A stretch of DNA of 64,000 nt from Pseudomonas brassicacearum subsp. brassicacearum (GCF_008801605.1 NZ_VZPJ01000012.1:62001-126000), one strand, 5' to 3'. Shown: positions 15,675 through 24,824, counted from the stretch's first letter. Notes: generated by a model not told the origin, from the sequence alone. A program made the numbers and translations.

Positions 15675-16133
15675 ATGCCAGAACGCAAGCTGATGAACCG
15701 CCCCTCAAAACTCACCCAACTGCTCTTCGCCCTGCTCGCCTACACCAGCCTGGCCATCGGCCTGGTCGCCATCGTCGTGCCCGGCTTGCCGACGACCGAG
15801 TTCATCCTGTTGGCCGCCTGGGCCGCGACCCGCAGTTCGCCGCGCCTGAGCGCCTGGCTGGAGAACCATCGTCTGTTCGGGTCGATGCTGCACAACTGGC
15901 GCAACGGCAAGGTCATCCCGCGCCGGGCCAAGGTCGGTGCCACCACCAGCATGCTGCTCTGCGCGGGCTTGATGCTGGTGCTGCTCGACCACGCCTGGCC
16001 GGTTTACCTCGCACTCGCCGGCATGGGCCTGGGCAATCTGTGGATCTGGTCGCGCCCGGAACAGGCAAAGGGCTCTCGTGGCGAGGGAGCTTGTTCCCGC
16101 TGGGCCGCAAAGCGGCCCCCAACGGATTTTTGA
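15675..16133 (+). CDS. YbaN family (DUF454) inner-membrane protein
   Basis: Small membrane protein of about 152 aa with the DUF454 pattern: a first helix (LLFALLAYTSLAIGLVAIVVPGLP), the conserved PGLPTTEFILLAAWAATRSSPRL segment, HRLFGSMLHNWRNGKVIPRRAK, then two more hydrophobic helices. Function is unknown in the family. Starts at ATG 15675 or 15693 fit equally; a GTG at 15654 is unlikely. The last 20 or so residues (after WSRPEQ) are encoded by a dispersed repeat (GTGGCGAGGGAGCTTGTTCC and a GGGCCGC/GCGGCCC hairpin), so the C-terminus appears to have been extended into repeat DNA. Confidence 0.8.
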   Translation: MPERKLMNRPSKLTQLLFALLAYTSLAIGLVAIVVPGLPTTEFILLAAWAATRSSPRLSAWLENHRLFGSMLHNWRNGKVIPRRAKVGATTSMLLCAGLMLVLLDHAWPVYLALAGMGLGNLWIWSRPEQAKGSRGEGACSRWAAKRPPTDF

Positions 16134-16167
16134 ACTATGATCGCCCTCTCGTACTGGAGGGCTTTCG

Positions 16168-17514
16168 ATGTCAGATCTGCTCACGTCCATGCAAACCGCA
16201 CTCGGTTTGCCCACGACCCCGATCACCTTCACTGGCGACGGCGCGCTGCCCTCGGCCTTCGCCGTCACGGAGCTGGCCAGCGCCAGCATCGCCGTGGCCG
16301 GGCAGGCGACCGCCGAACTCATCCAGCAACAAACCGCTCGCCAGGCGCCTGTCGAGGTCGACCGGCGCCTGGCGTCGTTCTGGTTCTCCACCTCCCTGCG
16401 CCCCATCGGCTGGAGCGTGCCGCCGATGTGGGACCCGGTGGCCGGCGACTACGCCAGCGCCGACGGCTGGATTCGCCTGCACACCAACGCACCGCATCAT
16501 CGCCTTGCGGCGGAAAAAGTTCTCGGCACCTGTACCGACCGCGCCGACATGGCGGCCAGGGTGGCCCGATGGAACAAGGCCGAGCTGGAGCAGGCCGTGG
16601 TCGACGCTGGCGGTTGCGCCGCCGAGATGCGTTCGTGGCAAGCGTGGCAGGCCCATCCCCAAGGCCTGGCGGTCAATGCCGAGCCGCTGGTGCACCTGAG
16701 TGAGACGACTGGAGAGCAGCGCAAACCCTGGCTCGGCTCCGTGACCCAGCCACTGGCGGGGCTCAAGGTGCTGGACCTGACCCGCGTGCTGGCCGGCCCC
16801 GTCGCCAGCCGCTTCCTCGCCGGCCTGGGGGCCGACGTGCTGCGCATCGACCCGCCGACCTGGAACGAACCCGGCGTGGTGCCGGAAGTCACCCTGGGCA
16901 AACGCTGCGCCCGCCTCGACTTGCATCGGGCCGAAGATCGCGTGGCGTTCGAGGCATTGCTCAAGGACACCGACATCCTCTTGCACGGCTACCGTGCCGA
17001 CGCCCTGGAACGCCTGGGCTACGGCGCCGAGCAGCGCCGGCAGATGGCCCCCGGCCTGATCGACGTCAGCCTCAATGCCTATGGCTGGAGCGGTCCGTGG
17101 CTGAACCGGCGCGGCTTCGACAGCCTGGTGCAAATGAGCAGCGGCATCGCCGAAGCCGGCATGGGCTGGAAACACACCGACAAACCGACACCACTGCCGG
17201 TGCAAGCGCTGGATCACGGCACCGGCTATCTGCTGGCGACCAGCGCCCTGGTGTTGTTGTCCCGGCGCCTGGCAAGCGGTCACGGCGGCTCGGCACGCTT
17301 GTCACTGGCACGCACGGCAAAGCTGTTGATCGAGCGTGGCGTCGGGGATTCGAGCCCATTGCGAGCCGAGGCCGAGGATGATCAGGGCCTGGTGGTCGAA
17401 CAGACCCCATGGGGACCGGCCCATCGCCTGCAGGTGCCCTTGAAAATCACCGGGACGCCGCTGCAATGGACCTTGCCAGCGGCGGAGCTGGGCGCGCATA
17501 GAGCACGTTGGTGA
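16168..17514 (+). CDS. CaiB/BaiF-type (family III) CoA-transferase
   Basis: Cytoplasmic acyl-CoA transferase of 448 aa. The second half begins with the family III hallmark LAGLKVLDLTRVLAGPVASRFLAGLGADVLRID at about residues 193-225, followed by LGKRCARLDLHR and LLKDTDILLHGYRADALERLGY. The N-terminal 190 residues are a separate, less conserved region seen in some family members. ATG at 16168 has GGAGG seven bases upstream. It stands alone between a YbaN gene and the arginine antiporter, so neighbours do not reveal a substrate; related enzymes act on carnitine, oxalate or branched acyl groups. Confidence 0.85.
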   Translation: MSDLLTSMQTALGLPTTPITFTGDGALPSAFAVTELASASIAVAGQATAELIQQQTARQAPVEVDRRLASFWFSTSLRPIGWSVPPMWDPVAGDYASADGWIRLHTNAPHHRLAAEKVLGTCTDRADMAARVARWNKAELEQAVVDAGGCAAEMRSWQAWQAHPQGLAVNAEPLVHLSETTGEQRKPWLGSVTQPLAGLKVLDLTRVLAGPVASRFLAGLGADVLRIDPPTWNEPGVVPEVTLGKRCARLDLHRAEDRVAFEALLKDTDILLHGYRADALERLGYGAEQRRQMAPGLIDVSLNAYGWSGPWLNRRGFDSLVQMSSGIAEAGMGWKHTDKPTPLPVQALDHGTGYLLATSALVLLSRRLASGHGGSARLSLARTAKLLIERGVGDSSPLRAEAEDDQGLVVEQTPWGPAHRLQVPLKITGTPLQWTLPAAELGAHRARW

Positions 17515-17522
17515 CGCGTTGA

Positions 17523-17610
17523 TGTGGGAGCAAGGCTTGCCCGCGATGGAAGCGATGCGGTCTCTCAGAAATCGAGGTGCCTGTTTCGCGAGCAAGCTTT
17601 GCTCCCACAT
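17523..17610. repeat. REP pair, convergent genes
   Basis: TGTGGGAGCAAGGCTTGCCC...GCGATG opposed to TTTCGCGAGCAAGCTTTGCT...CCCACA, between the convergent CoA-transferase and antiporter genes. Confidence 0.85.
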
Positions 17611-17653
17611 AACCCCCCTCGCCACAGGAGACACCTCAACATCGCGGTAAGCC

Positions 17654-19081
17654 TCACAATTCCAAAAACCCACTGTACAACCCATACGCCGCCATGCCCG
17701 CCCCTGACATCACGCAAGCAAAAATCCCCTTTTCCACATGGGTGAACAAGGGTTGGCGCTGCTCGCGCTTGGCCTGGGCAAACAGGATCACCCCGGGCGC
17801 ATACAACAACGCCGACAGCAGCAGGTATTTCACGCCGCCGGCGTACAGCAACCACACCGCGTAGCACAGCGCCACACCACCGATGAACAGGTCTTTCATG
17901 CGCCGGGCCGAGCCCTGTTCGTAGGTTTCCCCCCGGGCGCAAAGCAGCACCGCATAGGCCGCCGACCACAGGTATGGCACCAGGATCATCGACGAGGCGA
18001 GGTAGATCAGGCTGGTGTAGGTGCCTGCGGAAAACAGAGTGATCAGCAAAAACAGCTGGATCATGCCATTGGTCAGCCACAGCGCGTTGACCGGCGCGTG
18101 GTTGGCATTTTCCTTGGTCAGGAACGCCGGCATGGTCTTGTCCCGGGCGGTGGCGTAGAGGATTTCAGCGCACAACAGCGCCCAGGACAGCAAGGCTCCC
18201 AACAGTGAAACCGCCAGCCCCAGGCTGATCAGCAACGCACCCCAAGGCCCGACAATGTGCTCCAGGACACCGGCCAGGGACGGGTTCTGCAACTGCGCCA
18301 GTTCCGGCTGGCTCATGACCCCCAGGGACAACACATTCACCAGCACCAGCAGCGCCAATACCCCGAGGAACCCGATCACCGTCGCACGCCCTACGTCCAC
18401 ACGTCTCTCTGCCCGTGCCGAATAGACGCTGGCGCCTTCGATGCCGATGAACACGAACACCGTCACCAGCATCATGTGCCGCACCTGGTCCATCACACTG
18501 CCCAGGTCCGGGCTCATCGCGCCCCAGATATCGCGGGTGAAAATCTCGGCCTTGAAGGCCACGGCGGCCATGACGACGAACATCAACAGCGGCACGACCT
18601 TGGCCACGGTGGTCACCAGGTTGATGAGCGCCGCCTCCTTGATCCCGCGCAGCACCAGGAAATGCACCGCCCACAGCAATAACGACGCACAGCCGATGGC
18701 CACCGGCGTGTTGCCTTGGCCGAACACCGGGAAGAAGTAGCCCAAGGTGCTGAACAGCAAGACGAAGTAGCCGACATTGCCCATCCAGGCGCTGATCCAG
18801 TAGCCCCAGGCAGACGAGAAGCCCATGTAGTCGCCGAACCCGGCCTTGGCATAGGCGTACACGCCCGAGTCCAATTCCGGCTTGCGATTGGCCAGGGTCT
18901 GGAACACGAAGGCCAGGGTCAGCATGCCGACGGCAGTAATCGACCAGCCGATCAGCACCGCACCGACATCGGCCCGAGCCGCCATGTTTTGCGGCAGGGA
19001 AAAAATCCCGCCGCCGATCATTGACCCCACCACCAGGGCGATCAGTGCGCCCAGTGGCAACTTTTCAATCGGCTGCGGCAT
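17654..19081 (-). CDS. ArcD-like basic amino acid antiporter (second copy, divergent)
   Basis: APC-superfamily transporter of 475 aa with about 12 hydrophobic helices, exactly the length of ArcD at 19478-20905 and very similar along its whole length (about 85% over the first 60 residues by eye). Shared blocks include LGALIALVVGSMIGGGIFSL, GFGDYMGFSSAWGYWISAW and SLLGALLSWALLCAEI. It is transcribed away from arcD, with the 396-base gap containing the ANR-type box. Likely an arginine/ornithine (or related) exchanger; the divergence of C-terminal and loop residues could mean a different substrate preference. Confidence 0.88.
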   Translation of the reverse strand: MPQPIEKLPLGALIALVVGSMIGGGIFSLPQNMAARADVGAVLIGWSITAVGMLTLAFVFQTLANRKPELDSGVYAYAKAGFGDYMGFSSAWGYWISAWMGNVGYFVLLFSTLGYFFPVFGQGNTPVAIGCASLLLWAVHFLVLRGIKEAALINLVTTVAKVVPLLMFVVMAAVAFKAEIFTRDIWGAMSPDLGSVMDQVRHMMLVTVFVFIGIEGASVYSARAERRVDVGRATVIGFLGVLALLVLVNVLSLGVMSQPELAQLQNPSLAGVLEHIVGPWGALLISLGLAVSLLGALLSWALLCAEILYATARDKTMPAFLTKENANHAPVNALWLTNGMIQLFLLITLFSAGTYTSLIYLASSMILVPYLWSAAYAVLLCARGETYEQGSARRMKDLFIGGVALCYAVWLLYAGGVKYLLLSALLYAPGVILFAQAKREQRQPLFTHVEKGIFACVMSGAGMAAYGLYSGFLEL

Positions 19082-19401
19082 TTTTTCTCACTATTAAATT
19101 AAGTAAATAAAGCGACATAACGTTTTTGAATAACGTCATCCACACAAAGTCCAAAGGCTTATGACTCGACCATTCTCCAAGAGCGTAATTAAAAAGACCA
19201 TGACGCCCGTTATTTTTTTGTCACGAATGCAGCCTACAAAATAGTTGCGACTCAACGGAAATCAACTAGCGTGAATAATCCTGCGGCAAGAAAACCTTCA
19301 CAAACCCTTTGCCAAATGCCCTGAAACGGGCCTTTCGAGCAACTTCAAGACGCCAACGGACGGTGTTAACTCCTTCATTAACAATGGAATGTTGTCATGC
19401 A

Positions 19402-19415
19402 CTGATCCAGATCAG
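19402..19415. promoter_or_regulatory. ANR (FNR-type) box upstream of arcD
   Basis: CTGATCCAGATCAG matches the ANR/FNR consensus TTGAT-N4-ATCAA at all but the outermost base on each side. It lies 63-76 bases before the arcD start, a spacing that allows class II activation. Oxygen-limited induction of arcDABC by ANR is established in P. aeruginosa. The rest of the 396-base intergenic region is AT-richer, with no open frame that can be supported. Confidence 0.75.
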
Positions 19416-19477
19416 ATATTCAACTTTCAAATCGACTTAGTCTATTGACTCTCTTCTCCTGCACTGGAGTCTCGCAA

Positions 19478-20905
19478 ATGTCTGATACGCCCGGAAAACT
19501 TCGATTGGGTGCGCTGGTTGCACTGGTGGTCGGCTCAATGATCGGCGGGGGAATCTTTTCCTTGCCACAAAACATGGCGGCCAGTGCCGATGTCGGTGCA
19601 GTGCTGATCGGCTGGGCGATTACCGCCGTCGGCATGCTGACCCTGGCCTTCGTGTTCCAGACCCTGGCCAACCGCAAACCCGATCTGGATGGCGGGGTGT
19701 ACGCCTACGCCAAGGCCGGGTTCGGCGACTACATGGGTTTCTCATCCGCCTGGGGTTACTGGATCAGCGCCTGGCTGGGCAACGTCGGCTACTTCGTGCT
19801 GCTGTTCAGCACCTTGGGCTACTTCTTCCCGGTGTTTGGTGAAGGTAATACCGTCGCAGCGGTGATCGGCTCATCGGTCCTGCTATGGGCCGTGCACTTC
19901 CTGGTATTGCGAGGCATCAAGGAAGCGGCATTCATCAACCTGGTGACCACCATCGCCAAGGTCGTACCGCTTGTATTGTTTGTGCTGATCGCCGTATTCG
20001 CGTTCAAGCTCGATATTTTCACCGCTGATATCTGGGGCCTGAAGAACCCAGACCTGGGCAGCGTGCTGAACCAGGTGCGCAACATGATGCTGGTCACCGT
20101 GTGGGTGTTCATCGGCATCGAGGGCGCGAGTATTTTTTCCGCCCGCGCCGAGAAACGCACCGACGTGGGCAAGGCCACCGTCATCGGCTTCATCACCGTG
20201 CTGCTGTTCCTGGTACTGGTGAACGTGCTGTCCCTGGGCATCATGACCCAGCCTGAACTGGCGAAGTTGCAGAATCCGTCCATGGCCGCCGTTCTGGAGC
20301 ATGTCGTGGGGCATTGGGGCGCGGTGCTGATCAGCGTCGGCCTGATTATCTCGCTGCTCGGCGCCCTGCTGTCCTGGGTGTTGCTGTGCGCCGAGATCAT
20401 GTTCGCCGCCGCCAAAGACCACACCATGCCCGAGTTCCTGCGCCGGGAGAACGCCAACCACGTACCGGCCAACGCCCTGTGGCTGACCAATGCAATGGTC
20501 CAGCTGTTTTTGGTCATCACCCTGTTCTCGGCCAGCACCTACCTGTCACTGATCTACCTCGCCACCTCGATGATCCTGGTGCCGTACCTGTGGTCGGCGG
20601 CCTACGCAGTGCTGCTGGCGGTGCGCGGCGAGACCTATGAGAACGCCCTGGCCGAGCGCCGCAAAGACCTGGCCATCGGTGCCATCGCCCTGATCTACGC
20701 GGTGTGGCTGCTGTATGCCGGCGGCATCAAGTACCTGCTGCTCTCCGCCCTGCTCTATGCCCCCGGCGCGATCCTGTTCGCCAAGGCCAAGCACGAGCTG
20801 GGCAAACCGATTTTCACCTCTGTCGAGAAGCTGATTTTTGCCGCAGTGATCGCAGGCGCCCTGGTGGCGGCCTACGGACTCTACGACGGCTTCCTGACCT
20901 TGTAG
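19478..20905 (+). CDS. arcD: Arginine/ornithine antiporter ArcD
   Basis: Inner-membrane exchanger of 475 aa importing arginine against ornithine, the transport step of the arginine deiminase pathway. About 12 transmembrane helices; APC-family N-terminus with VGSMIGGGIFSLPQNM. The ATG at 19478 is preferred to the upstream TTG at 19445 because CTGGAGT lies at the right distance. It leads arcA (31 bases later), arcB and arcC on the same strand, and the ANR-type box at 19402 indicates induction at low oxygen. Confidence 0.95.
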   Translation: MSDTPGKLRLGALVALVVGSMIGGGIFSLPQNMAASADVGAVLIGWAITAVGMLTLAFVFQTLANRKPDLDGGVYAYAKAGFGDYMGFSSAWGYWISAWLGNVGYFVLLFSTLGYFFPVFGEGNTVAAVIGSSVLLWAVHFLVLRGIKEAAFINLVTTIAKVVPLVLFVLIAVFAFKLDIFTADIWGLKNPDLGSVLNQVRNMMLVTVWVFIGIEGASIFSARAEKRTDVGKATVIGFITVLLFLVLVNVLSLGIMTQPELAKLQNPSMAAVLEHVVGHWGAVLISVGLIISLLGALLSWVLLCAEIMFAAAKDHTMPEFLRRENANHVPANALWLTNAMVQLFLVITLFSASTYLSLIYLATSMILVPYLWSAAYAVLLAVRGETYENALAERRKDLAIGAIALIYAVWLLYAGGIKYLLLSALLYAPGAILFAKAKHELGKPIFTSVEKLIFAAVIAGALVAAYGLYDGFLTL

Positions 20906-20936
20906 TTGGCTGATTGTTCTAACTGGAGGATTTGTA

Positions 20937-22193
20937 ATGACCACGGAAAAAGTGAAATACGGCGTGCATTCCGAAGCCGGCAAATTACGTAAAGTCATGG
21001 TGTGCTCCCCAGGCCTGGCCCACCAGCGGCTGACCCCGAACAACTGCGACGAACTGCTGTTCGACGATGTGATCTGGGTCAACCAGGCCAAGCGCGACCA
21101 TTTCGATTTCGTCACCAAGATGCGCGAGCGCGACATCGACGTGCTGGAGATGCACAACCTGCTGACCGACATCGTCGCCATCCCCGAAGCCCTGGACTGG
21201 ATCCTGCAGCGCAAGATCACCGCCAACTCGGTGGGCCTGGGCCTGGTGAACGAAGTCGGTTCGTGGCTGCGCAGCCTGGAGCCGCGCCATATCGCCGAAT
21301 TCCTGATCGGTGGCGTCTCGGCCGATGACCTGCCGGACAGCTTCGGTGGCAAGACCATCCAGATGTTCCGCGACTTCCTCGGGCACTCCAGCTTCATCCT
21401 GCCGCCGCTGCCCAACACCCAGTTCACCCGCGACACCACCTGCTGGATCTACGGCGGCGTGACCCTGAACCCGATGTATTGGCCGGCGCGCCGCCAGGAA
21501 ACCCTGCTGGCCAGCGCCATCTACAAATTCCACCCCGAGTTCACCCAGGCTGACTTCCAGGTCTGGTACGGCGACCCGGACCAGGAGCACGGCAACGCCA
21601 CCCTCGAAGGCGGCGACGTGATGCCCATCGGCAACGGCGTGGTGCTGATCGGCATGGGCGAACGCTCGTCCCGCCAGGCCATCGGCCAATTGGCGCTGAA
21701 CCTGTTCAAGCACAAAGCCGTGGAGCGGGTGATCGTCGCCGGCTTGCCGAAATCCCGCGCCGCCATGCACCTGGACACCGTGTTCAGCTTCTGCGACCGC
21801 GACCTGGTCACGATTTTCCCGGAAGTGGTGAGCCAGATCGTCGCCTTCTCCCTGCGCCCTGACGAGAGCAAACCCGGCGGCATCGACGTGCGCCGCGAGG
21901 ACAGCAGTTTCCTCGACACCGTGGCCGCGGCCCTCAAGCTGCCAGCGCTGCGAGTGGTGGAAACCGGCGGCAACAGCTTCGCCGCCGAACGCGAGCAATG
22001 GGACGACGGCAACAACGTGGTGGCCGTGGAGCCGGGCGTGGTGATCGGCTACGACCGCAACACCTACACCAACACGCTGCTGCGCAAGGCCGGTGTGGAA
22101 GTCATCACCATCAGTGCCAGCGAACTGGGCCGGGGCCGGGGCGGCGGTCACTGCATGACCTGCCCGATCATCCGCGACCCGATCGATTACTAA
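20937..22193 (+). CDS. arcA: Arginine deiminase
   Basis: Hydrolyses arginine to citrulline and ammonia in the cytoplasm. The 418-residue length equals the Pseudomonas enzyme. Visible motifs are ARRQE followed by FHPEF, the acid block ATLEGGDVMPIG, RAAMHLDTVF (catalytic His region) and the C-terminal GRGRGGGHCMTCPI with the nucleophilic Cys near residue 406. GGAGG lies just before the ATG. Second gene of the arcDABC operon. Confidence 0.97.
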   Translation: MTTEKVKYGVHSEAGKLRKVMVCSPGLAHQRLTPNNCDELLFDDVIWVNQAKRDHFDFVTKMRERDIDVLEMHNLLTDIVAIPEALDWILQRKITANSVGLGLVNEVGSWLRSLEPRHIAEFLIGGVSADDLPDSFGGKTIQMFRDFLGHSSFILPPLPNTQFTRDTTCWIYGGVTLNPMYWPARRQETLLASAIYKFHPEFTQADFQVWYGDPDQEHGNATLEGGDVMPIGNGVVLIGMGERSSRQAIGQLALNLFKHKAVERVIVAGLPKSRAAMHLDTVFSFCDRDLVTIFPEVVSQIVAFSLRPDESKPGGIDVRREDSSFLDTVAAALKLPALRVVETGGNSFAAEREQWDDGNNVVAVEPGVVIGYDRNTYTNTLLRKAGVEVITISASELGRGRGGGHCMTCPIIRDPIDY

Positions 22194-22204
22194 CCTTTGA
22201 GCCT

Positions 22205-22244
22205 GGGCCGGCACTGCTCTGCATCCAACGGCAGAGACCGGCCC
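22205..22244 (+). other. Stem-loop in the arcA-arcB intergenic RNA
   Basis: GGGCCGG at 22205 pairs with CCGGCCC at 22238, and CTCTGC with GCAGAG inside, leaving a short loop. There is no U-tract, so this is more likely an mRNA stability or processing hairpin than a terminator. It lies just after the arcA stop. Confidence 0.7.
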
Positions 22245-22277
22245 CGGGGATAACCTACACCTGAGGAGATCCACATC

Positions 22278-23288
22278 ATGGCGTTCAACATGCGCAACCG
22301 CAGCCTGCTGAGTCTGATGCACCACACCAACCGCGAGCTGCACTACTTGCTGGACCTGTCCCGCGACCTCAAACGTGCCAAATACACCGGCACCGAGCGT
22401 CCACACCTGCAAGGCAAAAACATCGCGCTGATCTTCGAAAAGACCTCGACCCGCACCCGCTGCGCCTTCGAAGTCGCGGCCCATGACCAGGGCGCCCACG
22501 TCACCTACATCGACCCGGTGTCATCGCAGATCGGTCACAAGGAAAGCATGAAAGACACCGCCCGGGTCCTGGGGCGGATGTTCGACGCCATCGAATACCG
22601 AGGCTTCGAACAGGAGATCGTCGAGGAACTGGCCAAGTTCGCCGGGGTGCCGGTGTTCAACGGCCTGACCGCTGAATTCCACCCCACCCAAATGATTGCC
22701 GACACCCTGACCATGCGCGAACACAGCGACAAGCCGCTGCATGACATCAGCTACGCCTACCTGGGCGATGCCCGCTACAACATGGGCAATTCGCTGCTGA
22801 TGATCGGCGCCAAACTGGGCATGGACGTGCGCATCGGCGCGCCGAAAGCCTTGTGGCCGCATCAGGACTTCATCGACCAGTGCCAGGCCTTCGCCGCCGA
22901 AAGTGGCGCCCGCCTCACCATCACCGAAGACCCGAAGGAAGCCGTCAAGGGCGTGGACTTCATCCACACCGACATCTGGGTGTCCATGGGCGAGCCGGTG
23001 GAAGCCTGGGACGAGCGCATCGAGCAATTGCTGCCCTACCAGGTCAATGCGCAAATGATGAAAGCCTCGGGCAACCCGCGGGTGAAGTTCATGCACTGCC
23101 TGCCGGCGTTCCATAACAGCGAAACCAAGGTCGGCAAGGACATCGCCGCCCGTTATCCGAACCTGGCCAATGGCGTGGAAGTGACCGAGGAAGTGTTCGA
23201 ATCGCCGGCCAACATCGCCTTCGAGCAAGCGGAAAACCGCATGCACACCATCAAGGCGATCCTGGTGTCGGCGTTGGCGGATATCTAG
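22278..23288 (+). CDS. arcB: Catabolic ornithine carbamoyltransferase
   Basis: Phosphorolysis of citrulline to ornithine and carbamoyl phosphate. The 336 residues show the carbamoyl-phosphate loop EKTSTRTRCAFE (about 54-65), HPTQMIADTLTM (about 135) and the ornithine/catalytic motif MHCLPAFHN (about 272). The N-terminal MAFNMRNRSLLSLMHHTNRE matches catabolic, not anabolic, OTCases. GAGGAG precedes the ATG. Third gene of the arc operon. Confidence 0.97.
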   Translation: MAFNMRNRSLLSLMHHTNRELHYLLDLSRDLKRAKYTGTERPHLQGKNIALIFEKTSTRTRCAFEVAAHDQGAHVTYIDPVSSQIGHKESMKDTARVLGRMFDAIEYRGFEQEIVEELAKFAGVPVFNGLTAEFHPTQMIADTLTMREHSDKPLHDISYAYLGDARYNMGNSLLMIGAKLGMDVRIGAPKALWPHQDFIDQCQAFAAESGARLTITEDPKEAVKGVDFIHTDIWVSMGEPVEAWDERIEQLLPYQVNAQMMKASGNPRVKFMHCLPAFHNSETKVGKDIAARYPNLANGVEVTEEVFESPANIAFEQAENRMHTIKAILVSALADI

Positions 23289-23301
23289 GCGCTTGAAGAG
23301 T

Positions 23302-23405
23302 GATCGTTCCCACGCTCTGCGTGGGAATGCATCCGGTGACGCTCTGCGTCACAGGGGACGCGGAGCGTCCCGGGCGGAGTTCCCACGCAGAGCGTGGGAA
23401 CGATC
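23302..23405. repeat. ~104-bp palindromic repeat, second copy
   Basis: GATCGTTCCCACGCTCTGCG...TGGGAATGCATCC at the left, TTCCCACGCAGAGCGTGGGA...ACGATC at the right, with an inner inverted pair TGACGCTCTGCGTCA and GGACGCGGAGCGTCC. Relative of 3725-3835. It sits between arcB and arcC inside the operon. Confidence 0.88.
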
Positions 23406-23444
23406 ATCACTGCGTTCTCGTTCCATTTTTGAAAGGACAGCACC

Positions 23445-24374
23445 ATGCGTATCGTCGTTGCCCTGGGCGGTAACGCCCTCCTGCGTCGGGGTGAACCCAT
23501 GACCGCAGACAATCAACGCATCAACATCCGCACCGCGACCGAACAGATCGCGAAAATCCACCCTGGCAACCAACTGGTCATCGCCCACGGCAACGGCCCG
23601 CAGGTCGGCCTGCTGTCGTTGCAGGCGGCGGCCTACACCTCGGTCACGCCGTATCCGCTGGACGTGCTCGGCGCCGAAACCGAAGGCATGATCGGCTACA
23701 TCATCGAACAGGAACTGGGCAATCTGCTGGACTTCGAAGTCCCCTTCGCCACGCTCCTGACCCAGGTCGAAGTGGATGGCAACGACCCGGCCTTCCAGAA
23801 GCCCAGCAAGCCCATCGGCCCGGTCTACAGCAAAAGCGAGGCGCAAAAGCTCGCGGCCGAAAAGGGCTGGTCCATCGCCCCCGACGGCGACAAGTTCCGC
23901 CGCGTGGTCGCAAGCCCCAGGCCCAAGCGCATCTTTGAAATCCGCCCGATCAAATGGCTGCTGGAAAAGGGCAGCATCGTGATCTGCGCCGGCGGTGGCG
24001 GCATCCCGACGATGTACGACGCCGACGGCAAGCTGCAAGGCGTGGAAGCGGTGATCGACAAGGACCTGTGCTCGGCGCTGCTGGCCGAACAGCTGGAAAG
24101 CGATCTGCTGGTGATCGCCACCGACGTCAACGCCGCGTTCATAGACTTCGGCAAGCCGACCCAGAAAGCCATCGCCCAGGCCCACCCCGACGAAATGGAA
24201 AAGCTCGGCTTCGCTGCCGGCTCCATGGGGCCGAAGGTACAGGCCGCCTGCGAATTCGCGCGCAACACTGGCAAGGTTGCGGTGATCGGTTCACTCTCGG
24301 ACATCGAAGCGATCGTCCAGGGCAAGGCCGGCACCCGCATCAGCACGGCGACACCTGGCATCGCTTATCGATAA
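23445..24374 (+). CDS. arcC: Carbamate kinase
   Basis: Converts carbamoyl phosphate and ADP to ATP, CO2 and ammonia, the energy-yielding step. The 309 residues carry the amino-acid-kinase opening VVALGGNALLRRGEPM, VIAHGNGPQVGLL (about 45-57), ICAGGGGIPTMYD (about 180) and the C-terminal FAAGSMGPKVQAACEFA. Length is standard. Separated from arcB by a long palindromic repeat, so its expression may depend on readthrough of that hairpin. Confidence 0.96.
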   Translation: MRIVVALGGNALLRRGEPMTADNQRINIRTATEQIAKIHPGNQLVIAHGNGPQVGLLSLQAAAYTSVTPYPLDVLGAETEGMIGYIIEQELGNLLDFEVPFATLLTQVEVDGNDPAFQKPSKPIGPVYSKSEAQKLAAEKGWSIAPDGDKFRRVVASPRPKRIFEIRPIKWLLEKGSIVICAGGGGIPTMYDADGKLQGVEAVIDKDLCSALLAEQLESDLLVIATDVNAAFIDFGKPTQKAIAQAHPDEMEKLGFAAGSMGPKVQAACEFARNTGKVAVIGSLSDIEAIVQGKAGTRISTATPGIAYR

Positions 24375-24439
24375 CAGGAAACTTGCGGGGCGGATCCAGG
24401 GTCTGCCCTACTCCCCATGCCTTCAAAGGAGAGTTGCTT

Positions 24440-24799
24440 ATGGCCATGTTCGAACCCGGACACCTGCACATGGAGCGCCATGCGCTGAACAAGGATGACT
24501 TCAGCTACAACCTGTTCATCGACTACAAGGTCGATCAGGACGGCAAGGAGGGCACGGGCATGTCATTCCGGGTGCATGGCACCGTCGAAGACAAGTCCCT
24601 GGACGAGACGTTCTTCCTGGCCAAGGACCAGGCCTTCGACTTCGCCCGCCATGCCACGCGCGTCGCCCAGAAGTATGGCTTGCCCAAGACCGCGAGCATC
24701 GGCTCGATGCACAAGTACTACGACGAAATGTTCGAGGACGTGCGCAAGCAACTGGACGTCAAGCCGGGCGACCCGATGAAACCAGAACACCTGGCATAA
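24440..24799 (+). CDS. DUF5064 family protein, last gene of the arc operon
   Basis: Small cytoplasmic protein of 119 aa, of a Pseudomonas family of unknown function. It has no signal peptide or membrane helix, is acidic and His/Asp-rich near the start (MFEPGHLHMERHALNKDDFSY), and has a central beta-rich part (MSFRVHGTVEDKSLDETFF). AAAGGAG lies upstream of the ATG at 24440. It follows arcC by 65 bases on the same strand, which suggests co-expression with arginine fermentation; no function is proposed. Confidence 0.82.
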   Translation: MAMFEPGHLHMERHALNKDDFSYNLFIDYKVDQDGKEGTGMSFRVHGTVEDKSLDETFFLAKDQAFDFARHATRVAQKYGLPKTASIGSMHKYYDEMFEDVRKQLDVKPGDPMKPEHLA

Positions 24800-24824
24800 C
24801 CGCCCGAAACCCCCTACCCCTGTT

